Source of the DNA: Purshia tridentata | Taxonomy: Eukaryota; Streptophyta; Magnoliopsida; Rosales; Rosaceae | Direction of reading: 5' to 3' | DNA: 64,000 nt | Assembly (NCBI GenBank): GCA_003254885.1 | Contig: QANT01002870.1 | Location: 1 to 64,000, forward strand | Part shown: positions 43,332 through 54,246 of the stretch, piece by piece | How the letters are laid out: the number at the start of each line of letters is the position of its first letter | Numbering within the stretch: position 1 is the stretch's first letter | The notes under the pieces: generated by a model | Databases searched by the model: none | Seen by the model: only the letters and a program-made list of their open reading frames with translations | Told to the model about the DNA's origin: nothing | Position numbers and translations under genes: made by a program

Positions 43332-45212
43332 CTTACCCGCAAACTTCATCTTCTGAGCCAACTCCTCAAGTATGTCACGTTTCCCAGCTCTGGAGAAGTT
43401 GGCTCCAAACTTGTTGAAGTCAAGCTGAGGAGTTTTCATTCCTTTCTCTATCATTTCCTCTAGATATTTACAGGCCTCTCCTGATCTTCCCTGACTTATA
43501 AGACCTCCAATGAAAACAGTATATGAGTTATCATCCGGGCAACACCCCTTCTGAATCATCTCATCCCATGCTGCACGACCCATTACATAATTTCTTGTCT
43601 GAAAATAAGACTTCATTATCATGTTATAAGTGTGTATTGATGGCTCAATACCATTTTGAATCATCTTCTTGTAGATCCTCACTGCATCATCTGGCATTCG
43701 CTGCCTCGTCATCATTTTGATCAAGGCATTGTAGGTCCGCCCATCAGGAGTGCAACCGTTTTCCTTCATCTCTTTCAACAATCCATAAACCATGTCCATC
43801 TTCTTCTGATTTCCAAACCCTGTGATTAAGCATGTGTAAACCGCAGCATCTGGGTGGAACCCAGATTCATGCATTTCATCAAAAAAGTCAACTGCTTCTT
43901 TCATCCTTTTTTGCTTGCAGAGATCCCGAATCAAAATACTATAGCTTCTAACATTGGGTGATGGGCCCTTAGCTTTCATGACCTCAAACAACTTGATAGC
44001 ATCAGACCTCTTGTGACTCCCCAACAACCCTCCAAGCATAGTATTATGTACAACAATATCAGGCCTAAATCCCTTATCAATCATCTCATTCCACACCCTC
44101 CCTGCCTCCATTAAATTCTTCACTCTGCACCACCCATTAAGCAGCACTGAATAAGTTTGTAAATTTGGTGTAAACCTCCCTTTCAACTTGTCAAAAAGCT
44201 CTTGCATTTCTTTTCCCAGCTTTGCCCTTCCAAGAGTATCAAGCAAGCAATTAATGGTATTGATACCAACTTCGAACTTGTAGTACTTCATCAGCTCAAT
44301 AATGCCAACAGCTTTCTTCCTCTCTTTGGCAGCAGCAAAAGCTTTAAAGGCGATTGCAAAAGTTTCCATTGTTAAAAGTTCTTTCGCCCCCATTTCTTCA
44401 AGGATCGACACCATGGTCTCAAACTGTCTTGTCTTCCCTAGAATACTCATTATCGAATTATAAGTCCTCGAATCATGGGCAAACCGTGGCCTCTGACCCG
44501 CCCAACAGAAAAACCGAAAAGCAGGTTTTCTAGCATGTTGGAAGCGTTTCAACACGGACACTACCAAATCATGCGACAAATTAATACCACATTCATCAAG
44601 AACCGCCTCCATATTGCGATCTAACGCAAACAATTCTTCAATCAACTTGGATACCCTATCAACCTCTTCTGGGTCCGCACTAGAACTAACACTAATACCC
44701 TCATTACCATCACATTCACCGCTATCCTCTTCCTCAATATCAGTTTCAGCATCAGAATCAGAACCACCAACGGTGACGGTAGAAAACCCCCTATGACAAT
44801 GACCCATGCCAGCCATATTTCCTTGTAAGTGAACATTGGGCACGATTGAAATTGCAAAACTTGAGATTGTTGAAGTGGGTGTTAGCAATTTTTCTTGTAG
44901 AGCAAAGAATGAAGTGGGGTGTGACAAAAGAAATGGAATTTGACAATGAGAATGATGGAGATTACGATGAGGAGGAGAATGAGGCAAACCAGGCAGGGGC
45001 AGAGAGCTACCACTAGGAAGCCACACTTGCTCTCCACGACGTCGTTTTTCTTGTCCCGTTCTCTGTCCTGGATCGACAGAGCGTAGCTCGGCGGTGAAGC
45101 GGTGGTGTAGGTGGACATCTGAGAGTGTTGTTGGGTGGGGTTGAGAGTAAAGTAAGTGGCGGAGAAACAGCGACTGTTGGGTTGATGTGGATCTTCTTAG
45201 AAAGAGTGACAT
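43245..45212 (-). CDS. Mitochondrial-type P-class pentatricopeptide repeat (PPR) protein
   Basis: A single exon codes for 655 aa. The N-terminus MSLFLRRSTSTQQSLFLRHL is rich in Arg, Ser and Leu and lacks acids, as in a mitochondrial presequence. An acidic low-complexity stretch (about residues 150-185) comes next. From about residue 240 to 610 there are tandem 35-residue PPR helix pairs (TYSVLLNGWCRVKNLMEAGR, VHNTMLGGLLGSHKRSDAIK, TYNALIKMM, TYNMIMKSYFQTRNYVMGRA). The basic end is RWAEMTKKRVKRRDR. It matches the Arabidopsis group At3g62470/At3g62540/At5g14820, as I recall. PPR proteins bind organelle RNA and guide processing, stability or translation. No E, DYW or SMR domain is seen, so it is a pure P-type. 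The start MSLFL is preferred; MAGMGHCHRGF at about residue 132 is an alternative that would lose the presequence. It shares a 438-base promoter with MSH6. Confidence 0.92.
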   Translation of the reverse strand: MSLFLRRSTSTQQSLFLRHLLYSQPHPTTLSDVHLHHRFTAELRSVDPGQRTGQEKRRRGEQVWLPSGSSLPLPGLPHSPPHRNLHHSHCQIPFLLSHPTSFFALQEKLLTPTSTISSFAISIVPNVHLQGNMAGMGHCHRGFSTVTVGGSDSDAETDIEEEDSGECDGNEGISVSSSADPEEVDRVSKLIEELFALDRNMEAVLDECGINLSHDLVVSVLKRFQHARKPAFRFFCWAGQRPRFAHDSRTYNSIMSILGKTRQFETMVSILEEMGAKELLTMETFAIAFKAFAAAKERKKAVGIIELMKYYKFEVGINTINCLLDTLGRAKLGKEMQELFDKLKGRFTPNLQTYSVLLNGWCRVKNLMEAGRVWNEMIDKGFRPDIVVHNTMLGGLLGSHKRSDAIKLFEVMKAKGPSPNVRSYSILIRDLCKQKRMKEAVDFFDEMHESGFHPDAAVYTCLITGFGNQKKMDMVYGLLKEMKENGCTPDGRTYNALIKMMTRQRMPDDAVRIYKKMIQNGIEPSIHTYNMIMKSYFQTRNYVMGRAAWDEMIQKGCCPDDNSYTVFIGGLISQGRSGEACKYLEEMIEKGMKTPQLDFNKFGANFSRAGKRDILEELAQKMKFAGKFEVSNVLERWAEMTKKRVKRRDRFEATG

Positions 45213-45377
45213 TGGACAGCCATGAACGGGAGATTGAGGATTCTAGACCTCCTGCTGGTGGTAGATAGTCGAATAGTAGATAGAGAGAGAGGACACTCGG
45301 GGAAGATGGGTGAAATGGCACTAGGCTGGCAGCTTTAGTACAGAGGGCTCTGGCGGATGTAACCATGGTAGGTACGT

Positions 45378-45441
45378 TGGGCCTTTAACTTTGCGTAGTA
45401 TTGGGCCAGATTCATGTCGCAGGCTGGCCCAATAAAGCCCA
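45378..45441. promoter_or_regulatory. Cluster of four site II elements in the PPR/MSH6 bidirectional promoter
   Basis: TGGGCC at 45378-45383 and 45402-45407, GGCCCA at 45426-45431 and AGCCCA at 45436-45441 fall within 64 bases between the divergent starts at 45212 and 45651. Site II clusters are known in promoters of plant PPR, mitochondrial and ribosomal genes, bound by TCP factors. The PPR gene is the more likely target, but both may respond. Confidence 0.65.
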
Positions 45442-45493
45442 GATTTGATACAAGCAAAATCGAGGGCAACGAAACTATGTAGAGGGTAAGGGA

Positions 45494-45550
45494 CTCCCGC
45501 CAAGCAGCTGCGACCGTAAGATTTCCCGGGCATTTCCGGTAATTTCCCGC
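45494..45550 (+). promoter_or_regulatory. E2F-type sites before MSH6
   Basis: CTCCCGCC (45494-45501), TTTCCCGG (45522-45529) and TTTCCCGC (45543-45550) lie 100-157 bases before the MSH6 ATG. TTTCCCGC is the standard plant E2F core; the other two are near matches. Mismatch-repair genes are raised in S phase in many eukaryotes, so E2F control fits. Confidence 0.65.
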
Positions 45551-45650
45551 CTCATGAAACATTCCTCTTTATTCGAATCCCTCCTTCATAGTTTCATACC
45601 CACACGCCACAACAGTCAGTCCCTCTCTGCAGTAACACATTCACAGAGCA

Positions 45651-48600
45651 ATGTCGTCGTCACGTCGCCGAAGCAACGGTGAATCCCCGCTGGTCAACCA
45701 ACAGCGCCAAATCACTGCCTTCTTCACCAAAGCCACTTCTTCTCCATCCTCCGTTTCTTCCAAACAAAACCCTAATCCTAGCCCCGGTGGTCCCACTGCC
45801 TTGGTGTCCAAAGCCACTTCTCCATCCCCCATTTCTTCCAAACAAATCTCTAATCCTAGCCTCAGTCCCAGCCCGAGCCCCATCACCCCTTTGTCTCTCC
45901 GGTCCAAGCCCAAGAAATCCTGCGGCAAAGAGCTTGTGGGGAAGAGAATCAAGGTATTCTGGCCGTTGGATAAGAGCTGGTACGAAGGCTATGTGAAGCT
46001 GTTCAATAAGGATAGTGGTAAACATTTAGTTCAGTACGACGATGCTGAAGAAGAATTGTTGGATTTGGAAAAGGAGAAGATCGAGTGGGTCCCAGAAACC
46101 GTCAAGACATTGAAACGCTTGCGGCGAGGTCCTTTGTCGACTCCCAAGGATGTGGTGGTGGAGGACGATGACAAGGAAGAGAGTAACGACTTCGCTGATA
46201 ATGATTCGAGCGATGAGGATTGGGGGAAGAGTGGGGAAAAAAACGCAGTTGAGCTTGTTGAGGAGGAAGAGGAGCTTATGCACTTGGAGGATGAGGAAGA
46301 TGATGAAGTGCCTAGGAACAAAGGAAGTCGAGGCTCTGGTAAACGGAAGTTGAGCGGTGGAGCGAATTCGGGGTCTGCTAAGAAGACCAAGAGTGGTGGA
46401 GATGTAGGTACTGGTGGCCTCAAGGCTAATTTCATGGAGTCTCCCTCTAATGCTGAGAGTAAGTACTGGGATTTCAAGTGAATGGTAGGCTTAACGTTGA
46501 TTTTGTTTAAGAAAATTAATACATTTTGAAGTGGCTTTCCAATGGCTCTTTATTTATTTATTTGCCTTCCAGTTATGTATGTTCTATGACTATGGATTTT
46601 CTGGGAACTTTGTTGTCCTTGTACATTGAACCTTATTTATTGCCAGCCTCTGGATAACCAAGTTAATCTACCTTATATGTCTACTTCCAATCAATGATGT
46701 GATTATGCATGCCGAAATGGCAGGAGCATTATTTGTATTTCTGTTTTACATACTTAATCTGCACTTTCTTGACTGCAGGCAGGAAGGCGGCTAACGGTAT
46801 GAATTCTGTTTTATCCGGTGACAACTCAGCTAGGTTTAGCTTGCGTGAAGCTGAGAAGTTGCACTTCCTTGGGGAGTAAGTTTGTATACTTTTTAATTAT
46901 GGTGTTTCAAGCACTCTTCCATTTTATGCCTGTTTTTCTTGGCAGTTGTGAAAGGGATACTGGGGACTGCTATGTCCAGTGGCAATCTATTAATTGTCAT
47001 TTTAGTTAATGTGTTACTATTTAATTTTACCTTTTAAACTTATTGTATGGCTACATAGAATTCTATACTGGCAACACTAATCACTGTATTTGTGGTTTTT
47101 TATGACTATGATAAAGGTAGAATTTTTTTCGTTTTTACATTAGTATGCACAGATCTGAATTCAATTGCTTTGGTCTGAAACAGACAACGTAGGGATGCCA
47201 AAAAAAGACGTCCTGGAGATGCAAACTATGATCCAAGAACTCTTTATCTACCCCCTGATTTCTTAAAGAATTTATCAGGTGGCCAGGTAATTTCTTTTAG
47301 ATGAACCAGTGGTCCAAAGGATTTTGAGGAATTTTTCCAGAACACTATTAATCTAGTGACATGTTAATATCCAGAGACAATGGTGGGAATTTAAGTCAAA
47401 GCACATGGAAAAAGTTCTCTTTTTTAAGGTATGCTCATCATCTACAGTATCCAAGTACTGGTATTAAAATTTTCTGTGTCTTTACTGCAGTCAAGCGATG
47501 AATATCTCATTTTTGTTTGAGCAGATGGGCAAATTTTATGAACTTTTTGAAATGGATGCACATATAGGAGCAAAAGAACTTGATCTGCAATATATGAAGG
47601 TAATCGATCTTGAAATTTTATCTTGGTGCTGGCTACTGTGTGTGCAGGCACATAACATTTTCTTTCTTTTAACATTTTATCTTGACTGTTGAATTATTGA
47701 GAATGATTGCATCTAAAGGTCAAAAGAAAGACGAAAATAAAAGCTACAAGCTTTTCTTTTCTGAAGTTTTTGAGATTTTTATTATCACCATGACTTTGGA
47801 TACATCCATTGTGTTTCCTAGTAGTATTTTCTTAATTTAGTAATTTGACTTTGGCTAATATTAGGGAGAGCAACCTCATTGCGGATTTCCAGAGAAGAAC
47901 TTCTCGATGAATGTGGAGAAGCTGGCTAGGAAGGTTGGCTTTATTCTTGTCATTTTACCTTGTCATCTATTAGAAGCCTATTTTGTACATTGGAGAGGAG
48001 ATTTTATTTAATCTGCTTTGACAGAGCAGGGTTATCGAGTTCTTGTTGTAGAGCAGACAGAAACACCTGAACAGATGGAGCTTCGTCGCAAAGAGGATGG
48101 CTCTAAAGATAAGGTATGTTCATTTTACATAGAATCACTTAAATATCCAGTGAAATTCATTTTTTTTCTTCTCCCATCAGGGCCAACTACCTGTCAATAG
48201 ATATATTCTTTAGTGTTTGTTATCATATTTATTTAATACCCAATTTTTTAAATCCTAGCAGTGCACTTTACTGTTTGACATTCATCTTGAATCTATTAAT
48301 GAAAAACTGGTATGAACTTCTGAAATTTTCCTTCCTCTATAGGTTGTGAAACGTGAAATATGTGCAGTGGTTACAAAAGGAACACTAACTGAGGGAGAGA
48401 TGCTGTCAGCAAACCCGGATGCTTCTTATCTAATGGCAGTGACTGAAAACTCTCAGAATTTGGCAAGCCAAAATTCAGAGCGGGTTTTCGGGGTTTGTGT
48501 AGTTGATGTTGCTACAAGCAGGGTAATTCTTGGACAGGTGTGAGTCTGGTAGAACATCGTTTTCATCATATAATCTTTTTCCCATAGTTGTATATTCTCA

Positions 48601-51600
48601 TAATTATATAGACATATATGCACAACAAATATTACAGTTGTTCCATGTACTGGGTGGGATTCATCACTCATCAAAGCAGTGGGGAGGGGAGGGCAGAGGA
48701 GGTCCTTTGCAACTACAAAGCATAACGTTATGATTATAAGGTTCAATAGAATGATCTGTGGTCTTTTGTGCATGTTTCTATGTTTGGAAATTTGTGCCTG
48801 CTGGAATTGGTGGCTCTTGCATGTCCATTTTTGTGTTATAACTGCTTGAGGACATAAATGATGGTCGGTGTGGATTGAGACATATTGTTACTTCTAATTA
48901 CTGTTCCATCAGACAAAAAAGATTTTGTATGTTGATGTTCATGTGTAATAAGGTCCTTTGGCTGGTTTAGTGAGTCACATGTTATGTATGGACGTATTTT
49001 TTACTAGTATTGTTTTCTTTTTACCAGTTTGGAGATGATTTAGAGTCCAGTGCCTTGTCATGTCTTTTGTCTGAGTTGAGGCCCGTGGAAATTATAAAAC
49101 CTGCAAACCTTCTTAGTCCTGAAACAGAGAAAGTACTACTAAGGTATACAAGAAATCCGCTGGTGAATGAATTAGTTCCCCTCGTGGAATTCTGGGATGC
49201 TAAGAGAACTGTTTGTGAAGTTAAAAGTATCTACAGGCGTGCCTCTGATCAGTTGGTTTCTGGTTCTCCAAATAAATCCAATTTGCATGCTAATGATTCT
49301 CATGTGGAAGAAGATGGCTTGGGCTGTCTGCCAGATGTGTTGTCAGAGCTGGTGGGAGCAGGCGAGAATGGCATCTGTGCACTTTCAGCTCTTGGAGGCA
49401 CTCTTTACTATTTAAAGCAGGCTTTTCTAGATGAGACATTACTTAGATTTGCAAAATTTGAGTTACTTCCAAGTTCTGGTTTTGGTGATATTATCTCAAA
49501 ACCATACATGGTTCTTGACGCAGCGGCCCTGGAGAACCTTGAGATTTTTGAGAACAGCAGAAATGGGGACTCGTCAGGGTAACCTTTTTATATTATCTAA
49601 AAAATTCCTTATTTATTTTCATTCTAATTTACGTTCTTAAGTAATGTATTACTCTGTAAAGGACAATGTATGCACAATTGAACCACTGTGTGACCGCATC
49701 TGGGAAGAGATTGCTTAAGACATGGCTTGCGAGACCTCTATATCATGTAGAGTCAATAAAGGAACGCCAGGATGCTGTCGCAAGTCTACAGGTAAATATA
49801 TTTTGACATAATTTTTTCTTTTTCACTTAAAACAATTGCCTTGCAGAAGAAACTTTTCCAAGATATTTCTGGTGGTTTTAGGTTCACCATCTTGGTCTTC
49901 ATTGCATACAGTATGTGGATGACTTGAACTGGACACCAAGGGACTTTGGCCTTTCCTGCCATACAAATGTTCTAATGTATATTGTATACTTCTTTCTAGG
50001 GAATTAACCTTCCTTATGCACTTGAATTTCGAAAAGCATTGTCCAAGCTTCCAGACATTGAGCGGTTGCTTGCACGTGTCTTCTCTAGCAGGTAAAGCTA
50101 GAAATAACCAGTTCATTTTAATTAATTATAGTAAGCTTTTCTTATGGAAAACCTACTGATGATTCTAAAGAATGATTTACAGTAATTGAATGTGACTGAT
50201 TGCAGTAAAGCTAGTGGAAGGAATGCTAATAAAGTGGTTTTCTACGAGGATGCAGCGAAAAAGCAGCTACAGGAGTTCATTTCAGTTTTACGCGGTTGTG
50301 AATTAATGGCACAATCATGTTGCTCTCTTGGTGTCATCTTGGAAAATGTTGAATCTGGACAACTTCATCATTTGCTGACACCAGGTATTATCTGCTTTTT
50401 GTGTTTATATTTGTATCATTTCAAATATATTATAATTGTGTTTGGCATCTAAAAATCTTGGCATGGTATCTTCATTATTTTGCAGGTAAAGGTCTTCCTT
50501 GTGTCAGCTCAATTTTAAAACATTTCAAGGATGCCTTTGAGTGGGTAGAAGCCAACAATTCAGGTCGTATAATACCTCATGAAGGAGTTGATATGGAGTA
50601 TGACTCTGCCTGTGAAAAAGTAAAGGAGATTGAATCTCATTTAACAAAATACCTCCAAAAACAGAAAAACTTACTTGGAGATACATCCGTAAGAACTTCT
50701 ATGGAAACAATTTGGTATTTGATTTTTTCGTAGTGTACTTTTAAGTTTAAGTTTGACAAATGGTAACTTTTGTTTTCTGTTGGCCTGTTACAGATCACTT
50801 ATGTCACAATTGGAAAGGATGCATACCTATTGGAAGTGCCAGAGAGTTTGCGGGGGAGTATTCCTCAGGATTATGAGTTACGTTCATCGAAAAAGGTAAA
50901 TAGAAAAAGCTGTGAAATGGTCAAGTAGATATATGATTGTTAATTTTAATATGACCATTTCTTCTTTCTGTTTCTACCTTAAACATGCAGGGTTTCTTTA
51001 GGTACTGGACACCAAATATTAAGAAGTCACTGACAGAGCTCTCACAAGCTGAAAATGATAAGGAGTCCTCACTAAAAGGAATTTTGCAGAGGTTAATTGG
51101 ACATTTCTGCAAGCATCATATTAAATGGAGACGATTGGTCTCTGTGACTGCAGGTATGCATTTTTCCCTCTGCTTATATTCTTTTTTTAATCTTTTTTCA
51201 TCAGACATCTATGTAAAGATAGGAGCTTGGTTTTATATTCACTTTTTTTTTCTCTTAATAAGTACATATGTCTATGTTATATAACATTAGTAAGAGAGCT
51301 TCCCATAATTAGACAAGTGGTTTATTGCTTGCTTCTAATCAGCTTTAGATGTTTGTCTTCTTTTCACATATATATAATACTAATATAGGTTGACTTAAAA
51401 TGGGATGCTAGTTTACATATTCTGGACTGACATTGACCCCCACATGTTGTAGAACTGGATGTTTTAATCAGTCTAGCAATTGCAAGTGATTATTTTGAAG
51501 GATCGACTTGTCGGCCAGTTATCATGAGCTCATCATGTACCAATGAAGTTCCACACTTCTCTGCAAAAAGTTTGGGGCATCCTGTTCTTAGAAGTGATTC

Positions 51601-53568
51601 TTTAGGGAAAGGCACATTTGTCCCCAACAACATTACTATTGGAGGTTCTGGCCCCAGCTTTATCCTTCTCACTGGTCCTAATATGGGTGGAAAATCAACT
51701 CTTCTTCGCCAAGTTTGCTTGGCTGTGATTTTAGCCCAGGTAATGTTTTTTTTCTATTAGTCTTCCTTTGTAGTGTATATTGTCTTCTAATGTGTACTCA
51801 TTTTCATCCTTGTTTCTTTGACAGTTAGGAACAGATGTGCCTGCAGAGAGATTTGAGCTGTCTCCTGTTGACCGAATCTTTGTTCGGATGGGTGCCAAAG
51901 ATCATATCATGGTAGGCCAAAGTACATTTCTGACGGAGCTTTCAGAAACTGCAACAATGCTGGTGAGATTAATATTCAGAGCATCTTAGCACAATGTACT
52001 TTGATATTATAATTAATTTCTGATTTTCAGGAATAAGAAAGAAATGGTCAAAAATGAATCCTTTGAAGATTTATGATTGATATTTCTCATATTCATATGA
52101 ATAGATTGTTTAGTTATTGTGGGTTGAAATTTTTAGCTCATCTGGTTCTAATCTTGATCATGATAATGCATTATATGGAAGAAATTCATAAACCTATCTG
52201 TCATCTTAAGGTTATTCCAATATTTTGTCTCATGAGATGTTGTCTTTCATGAGTGAAATCATTATATGAGTTCACTGGGCCCTCAAATTTTTATAGAATA
52301 TTGAGTAACTTCAATTTATATATGTATGTGCTTTGGTTTAAGCAGTTCAATGTTTTAAACATATATTTCAATATTCTGTGTAGTCTTCTGCTACTCATAA
52401 TTCATTGGTGGCACTGGATGAACTTGGACGTGGAACATCAACTTCAGATGGACAAGCCATTGCGTAAGTGTCAGTCATAACAAATATTTGTGCAAGCTTT
52501 TGCCTTTAACAAAATCAGTGTTTGTGATTGATTTCTCTTCAACTTGCAGGGAGTCAGTTCTTGAACATTTTGTTCACAGAGTTCAGTGTCGAGGAATGTT
52601 TTCTACCCATTATCACCGGCTAGCTGTAGATTATCATAACAATTCTAGAGTATGCTTTTCTTTCTTCTGTGGTTGGTTTATTATTTTGACATGATTGGTG
52701 ATACGGCCATCATGTATGCTAATGTTAAATAAATTATTACTAGGTTTTACTTTTTTTTATTTTTTTTTTAATTGTGCACCAGTGTCTAATGTGTTGCATT
52801 TTATTTATCTATTTTTTATAGGTTTCACTCTGCCATATGGCATGCCAAGTTGGAAATGGAGATGGAGGTGTGGAACAAGTTACATTTCTTTACAGGTTGA
52901 CTCCCGGTGCATGCCCTAAAAGCTATGGCGTCAACATTGCACGATTAGCTGGTAAGGATCTTTGCCTTTTATCGCTTCCTTATTAGAATCTTTAACACAC
53001 AGTAGTCAAGATCAATAATTTGGTTGTGCAACTGATCTAGAGTGGCATAAATATCTGAGGCACCTTGCTCTCAGCTGCAGTTTTCTTCAGCATATGATCT
53101 ATATATGAAGCACTTTGCCATGCGCCAATGTAATTAATGAATAGTTTATTATGAATGTATTAGAGAATATAGTGTGCATGTCTAAGAAAAGTTTATGTGA
53201 GTATTAGAGAATCTCACAAACAATAAACCAACTGATGAACTTGTGCATTACTCATTTTGAATCATTAGCCAATTCATTAATTATTTCTTTCGGAAGAATT
53301 CCAGTTCACCCTATTATTTTCTTCAGGACTTCCTATTTCCATACTTCAAAAAGCTGCTGCTAAGTCCAGTGAATTTGAGGCTACATATGGTAAACATGGG
53401 AAGGCATCCGCAGACAACATTTCCCTTCAAAGTCCAGTTGACAAAATGGTAGTTTGCATCAAAAATTTGGTTAATACTGTGGCAAAATTGACTAATCATG
53501 AGTCTACCAAGAGCATTGACATTGACTCCCTGACTGAAGTTTGGCGTAGAGCAAGAACACTTGAGTAA
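45651..53568 (+). CDS. MSH6: DNA mismatch repair protein MSH6
   Basis: Twenty-one exons give 1293 aa: 45651-46458, 46779-46875, 47184-47286, 47375-47428, 47525-47599, 47865-47933, 48030-48113, 48343-48537, 49028-49578, 49662-49791, 50000-50091, 50206-50384, 50486-50688, 50794-50895, 50991-51153, 51453-51739, 51825-51962, 52384-52463, 52550-52649, 52822-52951, 53327-53568. With MSH2 it forms MutS-alpha, which finds base mismatches and small loops after replication. A PCNA-binding box QRQITAFF is at residues 18-25, a Tudor domain at about 95-150 ([14 protein letters not shown]), then an acidic linker. The mismatch-contact motif FYE is at 358-360, Walker [10 protein letters not shown] at 1043-1051, and Walker B with DE at 1122-1123 followed by LGRGTST. 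Intron 6 uses the AG at 48029 (GAGCAG); the closer one at 48024 would break the frame. The gene appears intact. Confidence 0.97.
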
Positions 53569-54246
53569 CAAAGTTGAGATGATGCGCTTTTTGTACTTTG
53601 CAAGCCTTGAGTAATTAAATTTTGGCACTCCTTGAGGATTTTGGGAATGTCTCACAAGTCATTTGCCTGTTGTCTTACCAACTGATGTTGTGGTCCTTTT
53701 GGAGTGCATTTAGCGATGTTCCACATAGAGTGCAACTAAAAGAGAGATGACTGTTGATAGCCACTTTTGGCTAGTTGGATTGACCAAAATCTTTAGCTTC
53801 CAAGTTAGGTTTACCAGAAAAAACATATATATGTTTATATACTAGGGAAAATTGTTTGTTTCAATGAGGGGAGTCATGAGTGGTTCTTCCATTGTAAATG
53901 ATAGTTGCAATGTCAATGTTTGGTTCCAATTTTCAAGCAACAGGCTGAAGGCTGCTGGTCACTTCCATATATTGTATAAATTTAACCGTTTCCACATATT
54001 GGTAGATTTGGTTGTTCTTCCCACTGACCGGAATACAGTTGATCAGTTGTTATCTGCCTTTATACTTATTCTTAGTGTTGGTGGGTGGGTGAGTGGGTGG
54101 AGGTATGGATGAGAGGGGAGATGTAGCTTAGTCTGAATCTTAATAGAAAGAAAAAAAGAATTGATATTGCTTTTCATTTATACATCAAGACAGGATAGAT
54201 ATGATGCTCCGTTACAAAATGGAAAATAATAGCAGTGTGCTTATGA
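53569..54246. other. Convergent 3' regions of MSH6 and the RING-CH gene
   Basis: The stretch between convergent genes holds both 3' UTRs. The frame 53852-54112 has no family features. A 'GGTGGGTGGGTGAGTGGGTGG' G-rich run near 54078 is the only oddity. Confidence 0.45.

Noticed and set aside
44882-45366. Several extra minus-strand frames over the PPR gene start
   Set aside because: They overlap the presequence of the PPR protein in other frames; only the 655-codon frame carries PPR repeats.
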